Positions 54,976-63,821 of a DNA stretch of 64,000 bases are shown here, piece after piece (the stretch's first letter is position 1; each line of letters starts with the position of its first letter). The translations under genes and the position numbers were made by a program. The notes below the pieces were generated by a model that made no database searches, was not told the origin of the DNA, and worked only from the letters and a program-made list of their open reading frames with translations. The DNA is taken from the NCBI RefSeq assembly GCF_030548205.1, contig NZ_JAUORV010000019.1:51612-115611 (forward strand). The letters run 5' to 3'. The DNA is from Aliiglaciecola sp. 3_MG-2023. Lineage in GTDB: Bacteria > Pseudomonadota > Gammaproteobacteria > Enterobacterales > Alteromonadaceae.

Positions 54976-56250
54976 TTATTGTGTGGAGTAGTCGGAAAAT
55001 TTGGGTAATGTTGACATTGTTTCTAAACGATATTCCGCTCGAGTAAACAACAGCGGGTAATAGAAATGTCGCAAAGCTTTGTGGTAGGCGCGAATATCTT
55101 GTTCATATTGCATGGCCGCACGCGTGTCTGTTTTAGCCAATGAAGACATTAACCTTTGGGTTAACATCGGCGGTGACAACAGTGCAAATTTTCCTGCAAG
55201 CGTGTCTTTTTTTAGGGTTGCTTGTTGATAGGCTTTGGAAAGTTCGCTGACTTTTTTATCGCCGACTTGCTGAAACGCGTAATACCATTTCCATTCAAAT
55301 GTCGGTCCCATATCAATGTGATCTTTCCATTGGGGATAATCAGCTAAAAAAGCGTCCCAAGTGTCAGATTCAGGCAAATCCCAAGCATCATTTACGGCTT
55401 CGCGTTGAGTCAATAATATATCTGCCCCACTCGGACTCGTGACCATGTTGTCAATCGCAACATCGCTAGCAACAGGGATTAAGACACTCACCAGGATCCA
55501 AACCGACAATAGTACCGATGCGATTTTAGTAGAATTTTGATTTGAGCTTAATCGGCTTGAGGTATACCAAAAAATGAGTAGCGTCCAAAATAGTATGTGA
55601 GCCACGACCACCATGATGGTAAAAGCTGTTTCCACAAAAGATGCACCCGAAACAATAGCGCCGACAATAAATGGCGCCAATATAACTCCCCCTAAGGCGG
55701 AACTCATGACGAAAGCACGAGGAAACCACAGGAACTTTTGTTTTACCGCTGTTGTGAGCAATAAATCGTAGCGTCCTGCTTCACGCTCCGATGAGCGCAA
55801 GTCGTGCAATAATAAAATGACGAAGAGAGGCAACAAAATGCTGATTAAAAAGGCAAAATCAAAGCGCCCTAAAAACGAGAGCTCCGGGTTATCAGCATCG
55901 GTTTCGTATATTTGCCCCTCAATCGCTAGCATTCGAATACGGTGTTTCCAGGGATAAATGTCTCTTTGCCCTATTGCCGCAAACGCCAATGAAGAAGGCT
56001 CGGAGTAGGTTAAATTAAAGGTGTAGTATGCGGCCATGCCGTAATCTGGTTGGTGTGCTATTACACTATCGCGGTCTATTTTGTCTTTTTCTTTTAATCG
56101 TTCAATGGTAGTTGACTGGCTTTGCATTTCACTCAAACCAGACCAAACAGCGAATATCGACAAGGAAAACGCGATGCCTAGTATTCCCAATAAATACTTT
56201 TGTTTAAAAAGAAAACCGGCTTCTCGACGAATATTTGAAAAAAACCTCAT
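54976..56250 (-). CDS. ABC transporter permease, DUF3526 type (second of two)
   Basis: A 424-residue membrane protein: one N-terminal helix (about 20-40), a large extracytoplasmic domain (about 40-125), then about five helices, and a C-terminal soluble part with conserved LSPPMLTQRLMSSLAKTD. The layout is that of NosY/DUF3526 ABC-2 permeases. Its start overlaps the first permease by four bases (56247-56250). It is paralogous to the first permease. Two such permeases with one ATPase form a heterodimeric exporter. Confidence 0.88.
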   Translation of the reverse strand: MRFFSNIRREAGFLFKQKYLLGILGIAFSLSIFAVWSGLSEMQSQSTTIERLKEKDKIDRDSVIAHQPDYGMAAYYTFNLTYSEPSSLAFAAIGQRDIYPWKHRIRMLAIEGQIYETDADNPELSFLGRFDFAFLISILLPLFVILLLHDLRSSEREAGRYDLLLTTAVKQKFLWFPRAFVMSSALGGVILAPFIVGAIVSGASFVETAFTIMVVVAHILFWTLLIFWYTSSRLSSNQNSTKIASVLLSVWILVSVLIPVASDVAIDNMVTSPSGADILLTQREAVNDAWDLPESDTWDAFLADYPQWKDHIDMGPTFEWKWYYAFQQVGDKKVSELSKAYQQATLKKDTLAGKFALLSPPMLTQRLMSSLAKTDTRAAMQYEQDIRAYHKALRHFYYPLLFTRAEYRLETMSTLPKFSDYSTQ

Positions 56251-57674
56251 TGGCTAATTCTCCTTACTGCAAAACGAAGACCCAAAAAGACAATTGCTCC
56301 CCATAACAGTAATTGCAGAAAATGAGGGACACTTTTAGCAAGCCTGACTGTCGCGCTATCTGGCGTAAAAGAAAACTCAGACAAGACACGCCAGTTGCCG
56401 GCACTCACTCGCGCCGCTTGGTTGTCGTTATGACGATTCATATCAGTTTTATAATCTAAGGTGTCTTGATGGACCTGATTAAGAGATTGCACAAAATCAA
56501 ACCTTAACTTTTCAGCTTCTCGCAAAAATCTGTGGTGAGTTTCTAAACTTGTGCCGGCTATCATCATTGAAAAAGAACGAATAGCCGTCATTGGGGTTAT
56601 CCAACCGAACTGGCGCGCGATTTTGGCTTGTTGTAACTCCTCCTCCATACGCTGTTCAGAAAATTTGTTCAGAATTTTAGTAAGTTTTTCTTCGGAATAT
56701 TTGGCAACAGTGCCGCGGAAGTTAATAGGCAGCTCATCAATGTTTTCCACACCGTATTTTATCAACAGATTTTTCTTTAATTTTTCAAACGCGGGAGATG
56801 AGGCATTATGTCCGTCTCCAAGTTTTCTGAGCTCTTCGTAAACAGCAAAGTCTGCTTCTAGTTTCCCGGGAGATGGCGCTAGAACAGCGGCACTGGAGCT
56901 ACCAATACGAGGAATAAGAATACAAAAAATAATCCACAAACCAACCAAAGTGGCAAAACTCACACTATTTTTTCTGCTTAACCCTGAAACCGTTAAAACA
57001 ATTCCGCTCCAAATTAAAATATAAAGAAGATAACCTCCAACAAAACTACTTGTCAGTAAAAATGACTCCCCCTTGGTTGTTGCCCAAAATGCAGCGATCA
57101 CTAATGGCAATAACATCAGAATACCGCTACCGACCAAGGCTAAGTACTTACCAAACAGTAAATGCCATATATTCACCCCTTGGGTGATCATGATATTCAG
57201 TGTACCGGCTTCTTTTTCGCGGGTGATACTGGCATAGCCAATTAATATGATGAAAAGAGGCACCAACACTTGCAGCAAAAAGCTGGGTGTTAAGCTGCTA
57301 AACCGGGTCATTCCTGATGCCTGTCTTTGATCGGAAAATACGGCGCTGTTTTGTCTGTGCCCTTCTAAAAAAATTGAAGTACCGGTGTAGGCATCAACAC
57401 CAGGTTCAATAATACTTAGGGGAGAAGGTGCTCGAAAAACATAATGTCCATAGTGCACCATTCGATGGGGGTGACGATCGGGCTGCTCAAAAAATTGAGC
57501 TTCAGATGCCTCTTGAAAGTGTTCCCTCTCATGGGTAGCGTGCTCCATTTGCACGCTATTGATCAGCGCAGAAATGATGGTTAGCAAAATGCCAATGAGC
57601 AATATACTGGTTGCCGTTTTTGTTCGTTTCCAAAAACGCCATTCGTCTTTGGTTATTTGGCTAATGGCACTCAT
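56247..57674 (-). CDS. ABC transporter permease, DUF3526 type (first of two)
   Basis: A 475-residue ABC-2 permease. It has one N-terminal helix (about 20-42), an extracytoplasmic domain with HATHEREHFQEASEAQFFEQ, helices from about 130, including the signature FIILIGYASITREKEAGTL, and a long C-terminal soluble domain before a last helix near 455. It overlaps the ATPase gene by four bases and the next permease by four bases. The repeated DUF3526 organisation supports duplication of one ancestral gene. The transported molecule is unknown. Confidence 0.88.
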   Translation of the reverse strand: MSAISQITKDEWRFWKRTKTATSILLIGILLTIISALINSVQMEHATHEREHFQEASEAQFFEQPDRHPHRMVHYGHYVFRAPSPLSIIEPGVDAYTGTSIFLEGHRQNSAVFSDQRQASGMTRFSSLTPSFLLQVLVPLFIILIGYASITREKEAGTLNIMITQGVNIWHLLFGKYLALVGSGILMLLPLVIAAFWATTKGESFLLTSSFVGGYLLYILIWSGIVLTVSGLSRKNSVSFATLVGLWIIFCILIPRIGSSSAAVLAPSPGKLEADFAVYEELRKLGDGHNASSPAFEKLKKNLLIKYGVENIDELPINFRGTVAKYSEEKLTKILNKFSEQRMEEELQQAKIARQFGWITPMTAIRSFSMMIAGTSLETHHRFLREAEKLRFDFVQSLNQVHQDTLDYKTDMNRHNDNQAARVSAGNWRVLSEFSFTPDSATVRLAKSVPHFLQLLLWGAIVFLGLRFAVRRISQ

Positions 57675-58393
57675 CGCTTGTTTCTCGCTGAAAAGGCGGA
57701 GTGAACCACTTCGGTATCGATATGAGAATCTTCCCCTCGCTCGAACATACCGACGATTTTCCCCTGATCTAATAACGCAATTCGATGGGCAATTTGGCAG
57801 GCCCCATATACATCGTGAGTAACCATAAATACAGTCGTGCCTTCAGCTGCTAAGGTTGCGATTAGCTGATTGAATTCGTCTATTGCATTTGGGTCTAAGC
57901 CGGATGTGGGTTCATCTAAAAACAATACGGGCGCTTCTCGCAACAGTGCCAGAGCAATGGCGACTTTTTGGCGCATCCCTTTTGAATAGTCAGCCATCGC
58001 TCGATGCCAAGCAGACGATTGCAATGCTACCCGTGTTAACGCTTGCTCTATTTCTGTTTGCGTTCGTGAGATTTGCGCTAACGAAAGAAAGTAAGAGATA
58101 TTTTCAATACCTGAAAGGTGTCCGTATAAGGTAACGGATTCAGGCAGATAGGCGACTTTCTGACGAATATTGTCGATTTGCTTAGTGACCGACATGCCTA
58201 AAACTTCAGCCTTACCAGTTGAAGGCCGCACAGTGCCTAGAAAAGTTTTTAACGTGGTTGATTTGCCTGCGCCATTGCCGCCTAGTAGGGCAAACACCTC
58301 TCCTTTTTGAACCTTAAAACTGACATCGTCTAATACGGTTTGTTGGTTAAAACGAACACTTAAAGACGAAGCTACAATAATTTCGTTGTGCAT
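57671..58393 (-). CDS. ABC transporter ATP-binding protein
   Basis: A 240-residue nucleotide-binding subunit. Walker A is GGNGAGKST (38-46), the signature YSKGMRQK (136-143) is a shifted LSGGQ-type, Walker B is VLFLDE (156-161), and the H-loop His is in FMVTHD. It is nearest to the NosF/CcmA-like exporter group that pairs with DUF3526 permeases. It is the first gene of the operon of four and overlaps the permease gene by four bases. The 350 bases upstream hold the promoter. Confidence 0.94.
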   Translation of the reverse strand: MHNEIIVASSLSVRFNQQTVLDDVSFKVQKGEVFALLGGNGAGKSTTLKTFLGTVRPSTGKAEVLGMSVTKQIDNIRQKVAYLPESVTLYGHLSGIENISYFLSLAQISRTQTEIEQALTRVALQSSAWHRAMADYSKGMRQKVAIALALLREAPVLFLDEPTSGLDPNAIDEFNQLIATLAAEGTTVFMVTHDVYGACQIAHRIALLDQGKIVGMFERGEDSHIDTEVVHSAFSARNKR

Positions 58394-58744
58394 TTATTTA
58401 CTCTGTATCGGTCGTGGGTGATAGAAGATTTACAAAAGAATTGGAATGATATAATATAACATCACGTTTTGTATATTTTTTTATTTTGATTTTTGTTGTG
58501 GCAAAAAGGAATGGATTGATAAGTTCTACACTTAAGCCACACAGGGGCAGAAATAGAGGTTAAACGTATAACGTTGCGGTTGGGGTAAATAAGGGAGAAC
58601 GGCTTCTATGTGTTAAATGTTTAGTCACTAAACATTGTTATTCGACGTATTTACTCCCATGCAATCTTGGTCAACGCAAAATAACGAGATTTTTAATCAT
58701 GATTGCAGCTGTCAGCATAAAAGAGTACTAGCTAATCGGGTGTC
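58394..58744. other. Intergenic stretch upstream of the ABC operon
   Basis: No intact gene on either strand. The part nearest 58394 should hold the ABC operon promoter, read on the minus strand; the AT-rich tract at 58430-58490 (with TATATT-like words) is a candidate. Beyond it are short broken frames, which suggest decayed DNA together with the two gene fragments that follow. Confidence 0.4.
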
Positions 58745-58861
58745 GATACTGGAAAATTTAGCTGGGCGGTACGTGTCCATGTTGAAAATGGTAAAGTAAA
58801 AAGCTGGAACTGGTTTGAAGACAGCTTTGCAGTTTCTAAGGCTTACCACGCTCAAAAATAA
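58745..58861 (+). pseudogene. C-terminal fragment of a SnoaL/NTF2-like protein
   Basis: Thirty-eight codons open to a TAA at 58859, reading TGKFSWAVRVHVENGKVKSW and ending in FEDSFAVSKAYHAQK. The alternation of VRVHVENGKVKSW followed by FED matches the last two strands of SnoaL-like, ketosteroid-isomerase-type proteins. There is no matching upstream part: a stop lies at 58733-58735 in this frame. I treat it as a decayed remnant. Confidence 0.5.
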
Positions 58862-58922
58862 TATCAATCAAGTATTAAAAGCTCGATATGCTGTTTAAGT
58901 ATATCGAGCTTATGCTCTAGCT

Positions 58923-59097
58923 TTATTTAATCACCTCAACCACGGCTTTTTGTTTCTCTATTTTAGAAAACTGCAAAGCATCGTTGAGTTTGGCAAAATC
59001 AAATTTATGCGGGTTTTCGACAACAATGGTTTGCTGAGCAATTTGGCCCAACAACCTCTCTGCATCTTTAATCAACCGCAGCCACTGGGCGGCCTCC
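58923..59097 (-). pseudogene. C-terminal fragment of a zinc-type MDR dehydrogenase
   Basis: About 58 codons directly downstream of the LLM oxidoreductase gene and in a different frame: EAAQWLRLIKDAERLLGQIA then FDFAKLNDALQFSKIEKQKA and VVEVIK. This is the usual ending of medium-chain (quinone oxidoreductase-type) dehydrogenases. The catalytic and Rossmann parts are missing. The reading frame continues into the LLM gene out of frame, so any start there is a shadow. It probably marks a deletion junction. Confidence 0.45.
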
Positions 59098-60027
59098 TTA
59101 TTGATGAAAATGGGGTAACACTTGGTCGGCAATACGCTGCATGGCATCTTCAACCGGCAAGGCGTTGCGTCTAAAATGTAGGCCGATGTGGTTAACACCG
59201 GCGTCTTTCATGGCTTTTAGCTCTGTAATAAGACCATTCACACCGGTTTCAATGCCAAATCGATGGCGTTTTATCGGTGCTTGATCCTCTGCTAATAAAT
59301 TTAAATGAATAAAACTGACATAGGGTTTGTCGCCTGCCACATTTCGCCATAACTGAACCCGCTTAACATGGTCGCTAGGTGTGCCTGGATAGGCCAACCA
59401 ACCGTCCATATTTTCGCCAACCCACTGCGGGCTTTGCTGAGCAAGCCCTGCTACATAAAGGGGAGCTTGAGGCGATTTAGGTAATAAATCCATGCCCTGC
59501 GATAAGCTTTTTTCACCCTCTTTTAAAATACTCAACGATTGTCTAAACGTTTCACCGCGAGTTTCAAAATCAACGTCAAACAATGGATATTCAACGGGTC
59601 TGTCGCCGCTAGCAACCCCCAGAATTAATCGGTTATTACTAAGCTGCTGAATAGTGGCAGCGGCTTTTTTAACTAACCAGGGTTGGCGCAATGGCAGTAC
59701 CACGGCCGCTGTACCCAGTATGATATTTTCAGTGATAGCAGCCAAATACCCAAGGTAGCTAAAGGTCTCAAAAACTTGTGCTGCATCGCCCAAATTAGGG
59801 TCGTAAATGGGCACATCCCTAACCCATGCAACTCTAAAGCCTAACTTATCGGCCAGCTGAATTCTCCCATGATGTTGGCTCATGTCAGGAACGCCAAACG
59901 GCGTCCCCTGTGTAGCATCAAAGCGGGCCCAATCATTGTCTAGGGGCAGTTCTACGCCAACTGAAAATGTATCCTTAGCCAATTTGTCAAAGGTATTGTT
60001 TGCTGCTTGTGAGACTCCCGTTGTCAT
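59098..60027 (-). CDS. LLM-class flavin-dependent oxidoreductase
   Basis: A 309-residue TIM-barrel flavoprotein of the luciferase-like family. Segments GFRVAWVRDVPIYDP, ITENIILGTAAVVLPLRQPW and NRLILGVASGDRPVEYP are typical of this class. ATG 60027 is preferred because AAGGAG lies seven bases before it, although a longer frame starts at 60045. It follows the MFS transporter gene by 10 bases, which suggests joint regulation by the divergent LysR gene. The substrate is unknown; many such proteins reduce or oxidise small organic compounds. Confidence 0.9.
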   Translation of the reverse strand: MTTGVSQAANNTFDKLAKDTFSVGVELPLDNDWARFDATQGTPFGVPDMSQHHGRIQLADKLGFRVAWVRDVPIYDPNLGDAAQVFETFSYLGYLAAITENIILGTAAVVLPLRQPWLVKKAAATIQQLSNNRLILGVASGDRPVEYPLFDVDFETRGETFRQSLSILKEGEKSLSQGMDLLPKSPQAPLYVAGLAQQSPQWVGENMDGWLAYPGTPSDHVKRVQLWRNVAGDKPYVSFIHLNLLAEDQAPIKRHRFGIETGVNGLITELKAMKDAGVNHIGLHFRRNALPVEDAMQRIADQVLPHFHQ

Positions 60028-60037
60028 ACCTGGCTCC

Positions 60038-61219
60038 TTATGCATTATTGCTTGTTGCTAGTGAGCGCTTGTCTAGATGTCCGCTGTAACGGGTTACGGC
60101 GAGTGCAATTATGGTAATCAAAGCCCCAATCCAAGCTGTGTCTGACAGCTCCATACCATCAACAATGCTTCCTCCGATGATTGAACCTAAGGCAATCCCT
60201 ATGTTAAAGGCGGCAATATTAAGGCCAGAGGCGACATCTACGGCATTAGGAGTGAATTTTTCAGCAAGTTGCACAACATACACTTGCAGGCCTGGCACGC
60301 TACCGAATGCAAATGCCCCCCAAACCAATACGGTGATAACAGCTGCAACTTTACTTCCCATGGTAAAAGTAAGGGCTAAAAGAATGACTGACAGCAAGGT
60401 GAAAATCACGCTTAGCGCACGAATAGGGCCTTTTTTGTCTGCCAATTTACCGCCATAGATGTTGCCTACCGCGACAGAAACCCCGTACACCAACATGATT
60501 AAACTAATGGCAGAAGGTGCAAATCCGGTTTCTTGTTGCAAAATGGGGGCAAGGTAAGTAAAAGCAGTGAAGGTGCCGCCATAACCTAGAATCGTCATTA
60601 AATAGACCAAAATTAAACGTGGCTGTATTAAGACTTTCATTTGTTCGCTTAACGTAGTTGCTTTGCTCTGCTTAAGGTTATTTGGCACTAATAAAGCACT
60701 GCCAATTAAGGCAAGTGTACCTAGCCCTGAAACTACCAGGAATGTCGCTCGCCAACCAAAATGTTGGCCAATCCAAGTCCCTAAGGGTACGCCAGTGACG
60801 AGTGCGACAGTTAAACCAGTAAACATAATTGCAATAGCGCTGGCTTCTTTTTCCTTTGCCACTAAGCCGGTGGCAATAGTCGAACCAATGGAAAAAAATA
60901 CGCCATGGGCCAAACCTGTAAGAATCCGTGCCATAATCAAACTTTCATAGCTAGGTGCTTGCCAAGCAAGAATGTTGCCCGCCACAAATAAGGCCATTAA
61001 GCTAAGTAATACGTGCTTTCTGTTCCACTTGCCTGTTAATGCCGTTAGCACTGGGGCACCAATGGCAACTCCTAGGGCATAAAGACTAACTAACAATCCG
61101 GCACTGGGTAGCGAAACCCCAAGATCGCCTGCAATGGTCGGTACCAGACCGACAATAACAAACTCGGTGGTGCCAATAGCAAAGGCACTCAAAGTTAAAG
61201 CAAATAACGCAATAGGCAT
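60038..61219 (-). CDS. MFS transporter, DHA1 (AraJ/YdhP-like) drug or sugar efflux family
   Basis: A 393-residue 12-helix transporter. The N-terminal LSAFAIGTTEFVIVGLVPTI and the loop motif TGKWNRKHVLL with GVAIGAPVLTAL place it in the DHA1 group of AraJ/YdhP-type proteins. Helix 5 has GVPLGTWIGQHFGWRATF, the antiporter motif C region. It is divergent from the LysR regulator, with the LLM oxidoreductase downstream: a common 'regulator, pump, oxidoreductase' set for detoxification. The substrate is unknown. Confidence 0.92.
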   Translation of the reverse strand: MPIALFALTLSAFAIGTTEFVIVGLVPTIAGDLGVSLPSAGLLVSLYALGVAIGAPVLTALTGKWNRKHVLLSLMALFVAGNILAWQAPSYESLIMARILTGLAHGVFFSIGSTIATGLVAKEKEASAIAIMFTGLTVALVTGVPLGTWIGQHFGWRATFLVVSGLGTLALIGSALLVPNNLKQSKATTLSEQMKVLIQPRLILVYLMTILGYGGTFTAFTYLAPILQQETGFAPSAISLIMLVYGVSVAVGNIYGGKLADKKGPIRALSVIFTLLSVILLALTFTMGSKVAAVITVLVWGAFAFGSVPGLQVYVVQLAEKFTPNAVDVASGLNIAAFNIGIALGSIIGGSIVDGMELSDTAWIGALITIIALAVTRYSGHLDKRSLATSNNA

Positions 61220-61384
61220 TTTTTTATCCTCTAAAGTGAATTTGTCAGTGCTCTTAAATGATTGTTAAGTACACCGACGTTCTGATAGTTAAGTAAGTGC
61301 GTAGAGTATTGCGTTATTTTTATTTGCAAAAAACAGCATTAATGACAAAATACTTTTGTTAATTTTGATAAAATAGAGCAGGCA

Positions 61385-62272
61385 ATGGCAGTAAAAGCGA
61401 AAACTGAAGACTTAGAAGCTTTTCTCACAGTGGTTGATACAGGTAGCTTTTCCAGTGCAGCCAACTTACTCGAACAGCAAGTGGCCAAGATCAGCCGTTC
61501 AGTCACGCGCTTAGAAAAATCCCTAAACGCAACCTTATTAAACAGAACGACCCGCAGGCTTGAGTTGACTGAAGAAGGCGAGTTGTTTTTGCGGTACGCA
61601 AGAGACGGGCTGAATATACTTGAAAAGGGAGAGGAAACCTTACGACTATTAAAGCATTCTCCTTCAGGTAAGTTACGAGTGGATGCCGCTAGCCCTTTTG
61701 TTCTTCACCAACTTGTCCCGTTGATTGGCGAATTTAACCAAGCTTTCCCCGACATCAAGTTAGAAGTTACTAGTCATGACAGCATTATCGATTTGCTGGA
61801 ATATAAAACTGATATTGCTATTCGAATAGGTGATTTGAGCGACTCCAATTTACACGCTAAACGATTAGGGAAGAGTCAGTTGCACTTGGTAGCAAGCCCA
61901 GAATACCTTAAACGCCATCCAATTGACGGCAATGTAAGTATGCTTACCAACCATAGGCTGATAGGCTTTAGCGATTCTCCTAACTTGAATAAATGGCCAC
62001 TTAAACAACAGGCGAAGCTGAACTTCAATTTGTATGCATCAAGTGGCGAAGCCATACGACATCTTTGCTTAGCAGGCCAAGGTATTGCTTTGCTGTCAAA
62101 CTTCATGGTGAATAAGGACCTTGCCGCTGGCTCATTGGTTACTGTGTTGGATGACGAAATTATGTCGCCAAATCGACGAGAATCGATACAAGCCGTGTAT
62201 TACAAAAATAGTGCGGTATCGTCGCGCATATCAGCATTCTTAGATTTTATTCAGCCAAAACTTACTCTCTAA
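61385..62272 (+). CDS. LysR-family transcriptional regulator
   Basis: A 295-residue LysR regulator with the N-terminal winged HTH (about 1-65: FLTVVDTGSFSSAANLLEQQ with ISRSVTRLEKSLNATLLNRTTR) and a C-terminal periplasmic-binding-type effector domain (about 92-290). The C-terminal fold has the usual IAIRIGDLSDSNLHAKRLG block. It is divergent from the MFS/LLM pair, the 165-base gap (61220-61384) being the likely target. Near-palindromic TTTTGTTAATTTTGATAAAA in that gap could be involved. Confidence 0.93.
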   Translation: MAVKAKTEDLEAFLTVVDTGSFSSAANLLEQQVAKISRSVTRLEKSLNATLLNRTTRRLELTEEGELFLRYARDGLNILEKGEETLRLLKHSPSGKLRVDAASPFVLHQLVPLIGEFNQAFPDIKLEVTSHDSIIDLLEYKTDIAIRIGDLSDSNLHAKRLGKSQLHLVASPEYLKRHPIDGNVSMLTNHRLIGFSDSPNLNKWPLKQQAKLNFNLYASSGEAIRHLCLAGQGIALLSNFMVNKDLAAGSLVTVLDDEIMSPNRRESIQAVYYKNSAVSSRISAFLDFIQPKLTL

Positions 62273-62273
62273 T

Positions 62274-62293
62274 GGCTTAAACAAGCCGCTTTT
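62274..62293 (+). terminator. Weak terminator after the LysR gene
   Basis: Short stem GGCTT/AAGCC with a 4-base loop directly after the stop codon, followed by GCTTTTG. It is a marginal hairpin. The rest of the 269-base gap to the HTH gene holds nothing recognisable besides AT-rich promoter-like sequence. Confidence 0.35.
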
Positions 62294-62541
62294 GTGTACT
62301 TTTACTGATTAAAACAGTCATATTATTTTGTGAACTCACAGCAAAAATTATCAGCGCTGAATTTAATAAAGCCCAGGAAACGTCTCAAAACCCTTGGGGA
62401 TCTGAAGTTTTTTGACTAAATGGTCTATGTTTTATAAAAATAAAGTAAAAAAATGAAATTTTAGATTTACTGTTAGAATTTTTTAGCTTATATTTTCATC
62501 TGGTAAGTTTTTTACCGATTTTTATTTTATTGGAAAAGTCG

Positions 62542-62808
62542 ATGTCACGAAGAAAGAGATTTAGCGGCGAACAGCTGCGTTCTTTGAGAAAAGAAGCTGG
62601 TTATACTCAGGAAGAGCTTGGTTTGCGAGTTGGGATCAGCAGAGAAACTGTGTCAGCTATTGAAAATGACAAACCTGAAACCATGAATAGTATTGGCGTA
62701 GAGGTTATCAGTAAATGGTGGTCTGTTTGTCGTCAAAGGGCCTCTGAACAAACGAGAGAGTCATTTTTCTCAACCGTGATGGATTATTTCGGCTTTTCAC
62801 ATAGCTGA
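62542..62808 (+). CDS. Small XRE/Cro-type HTH regulator
   Basis: An 88-residue DNA-binding protein. The HTH (about 10-45) has LRSLRKEAGYTQEELGLRVG and ISRETVSAIEN, the Cro/CI pattern. The C-terminal half is short, basic to neutral, and without a known domain. ATG 62542 is chosen for a GGA seven bases upstream. Its stop overlaps the start of the membrane protein gene by one base (TGATG), so the two proteins are coupled, an arrangement seen in small regulatory modules. Confidence 0.87.
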   Translation: MSRRKRFSGEQLRSLRKEAGYTQEELGLRVGISRETVSAIENDKPETMNSIGVEVISKWWSVCRQRASEQTRESFFSTVMDYFGFSHS

Positions 62809-63527
62809 TGCTACTTTCTCATTATTTGCCCAAATTGATTACAGCCCTCCTAGGAGGGCTTTTTATCTTTGCGGGTATGTATACTTTTGGAAATCCCCTT
62901 TTATTCGACCGATTATTTATCTGTATCCTAGTATTTACTGCAATCGTGTGCCGGAAAAATATCAATGTCTTAGGTGTTGTTATTATTTTGGTGCTTCAGC
63001 GATTAGTTGAAGAAACGGCCTGGTCTATTAGCGAATTAGAATTTACGGATTTGATCAAAGCTTCTTTCTACCTGCTGAGTATCGCCGTTTACTGGAAGAT
63101 CAAATACGACAAAGCAAGTAGACTCCTGTTGCTAAGTCTCATTATTTCAATATCCGCTGAATTTTATTGGATATTTTATCAAATAATCGCCCCTGAAATT
63201 TACTGGTACATCTCGTTACAATCCTCTTACTTGTTTGCTCGACACCTTTTTTTCATGCGTGTTGCCTACATGTCTGATTTATTGCCAAAGCAAAAAGTAG
63301 AATCGGTAAACCTCGATTGGCAAATGTACAAACTCAATGCGCTATTCGCCGCACTGCAAATGTTTATGATTATTGAATACATTATTCGAGGTGTATTTGA
63401 CTATACAAAAGTAATGTTGATTTGGACTTCATATCCATACCTAGCTCAACTTTGCTATACCTACCTAATCTGGATCGTTTTCTACGAAAGCTATAAGTTA
63501 CTCATACCCAAACTACTCCGCGCATAA
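62808..63527 (+). CDS. Polytopic membrane protein, unknown family
   Basis: A 239-residue protein with about six to eight hydrophobic segments (near 8-28, 32-48, 53-70, 80-95, 105-122, 128-148, 182-200 and 212-230). I do not recognise the family. It contains no signal peptidase, rhomboid or CAAX motif that I can see, and its charged residues are few. The start overlaps the HTH gene's stop, so it is part of a two-gene unit. A hairpin with a T-run follows at 63572. Confidence 0.78.
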   Translation: MLLSHYLPKLITALLGGLFIFAGMYTFGNPLLFDRLFICILVFTAIVCRKNINVLGVVIILVLQRLVEETAWSISELEFTDLIKASFYLLSIAVYWKIKYDKASRLLLLSLIISISAEFYWIFYQIIAPEIYWYISLQSSYLFARHLFFMRVAYMSDLLPKQKVESVNLDWQMYKLNALFAALQMFMIIEYIIRGVFDYTKVMLIWTSYPYLAQLCYTYLIWIVFYESYKLLIPKLLRA

Positions 63528-63571
63528 ATTACTGCAAAATTGTTTAAAAAAAACGCATACTGTTACACTGT

Positions 63572-63600
63572 TGTGGATTTAAATCCACATTTGCTTTTTT
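63572..63600 (+). terminator. Terminator after the HTH/membrane-protein unit
   Basis: An 18-base perfect palindrome TGTGGATTTAAATCCACA that can form seven pairs with a TTAA loop, followed by TTTGCTTTTTT. It ends 21 bases before the next small gene, so it may also act as an attenuator of the small-gene cluster. Confidence 0.75.
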
Positions 63601-63621
63601 TAGATATAAGTAAGGAAAACA

Positions 63622-63753
63622 ATGAAGCACGAAAGCGTTTTGAGCACTATTCAGCTTGCTTTAGTACATTCCACCTCCGCGGTGACTAGCCGTGGTTGCA
63701 CTAAATCTAAACTAAAATCACCCACAGCCGAAACAGTTGAAACACCCTTTTAA
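63622..63753 (+). CDS. Small peptide gene, unit 1 (43 residues)
   Basis: A short reading frame beginning MKHESVLSTIQLALV and ending SKLKSPTAETVETPF, with AAGTAAGGAAA as ribosome site just before the ATG. The start and ribosome context resemble unit 2 (63822), and the C-terminal SK-K-P-T-E-T pattern matches it loosely. Its hydrophobic segment is weak as a signal peptide and contains a Cys. It may be a degenerate copy of unit 2. Too short for a family call. Confidence 0.45.
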   Translation: MKHESVLSTIQLALVHSTSAVTSRGCTKSKLKSPTAETVETPF

Positions 63754-63784
63754 TGTAAAGTAGGCTCAACTTTTTCTGCTAAGT

Positions 63785-63801
63785 AACACCACTAACCCAT
63801 T
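63785..63801 (+). repeat. Direct repeat AACACCACTAACCCATT, copy 1
   Basis: Seventeen bases, identical to the last 17 bases of the window (63984-64000), lying before unit 2. It is followed by AATTAAAGTAAGGAAA, the ribosome site of unit 2. This points to a repeating module of leader plus small gene. Confidence 0.8.
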
Positions 63802-63821
63802 AATTAAAGTAAGGAAAGACC

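Noticed and set aside
58620..58800. Possible short protein starting ATG at about 58659, overlapping the SnoaL-like fragment
   Set aside because: Translation gives no recognisable protein and no ribosome site; it overlaps the better-supported fragment in another frame.
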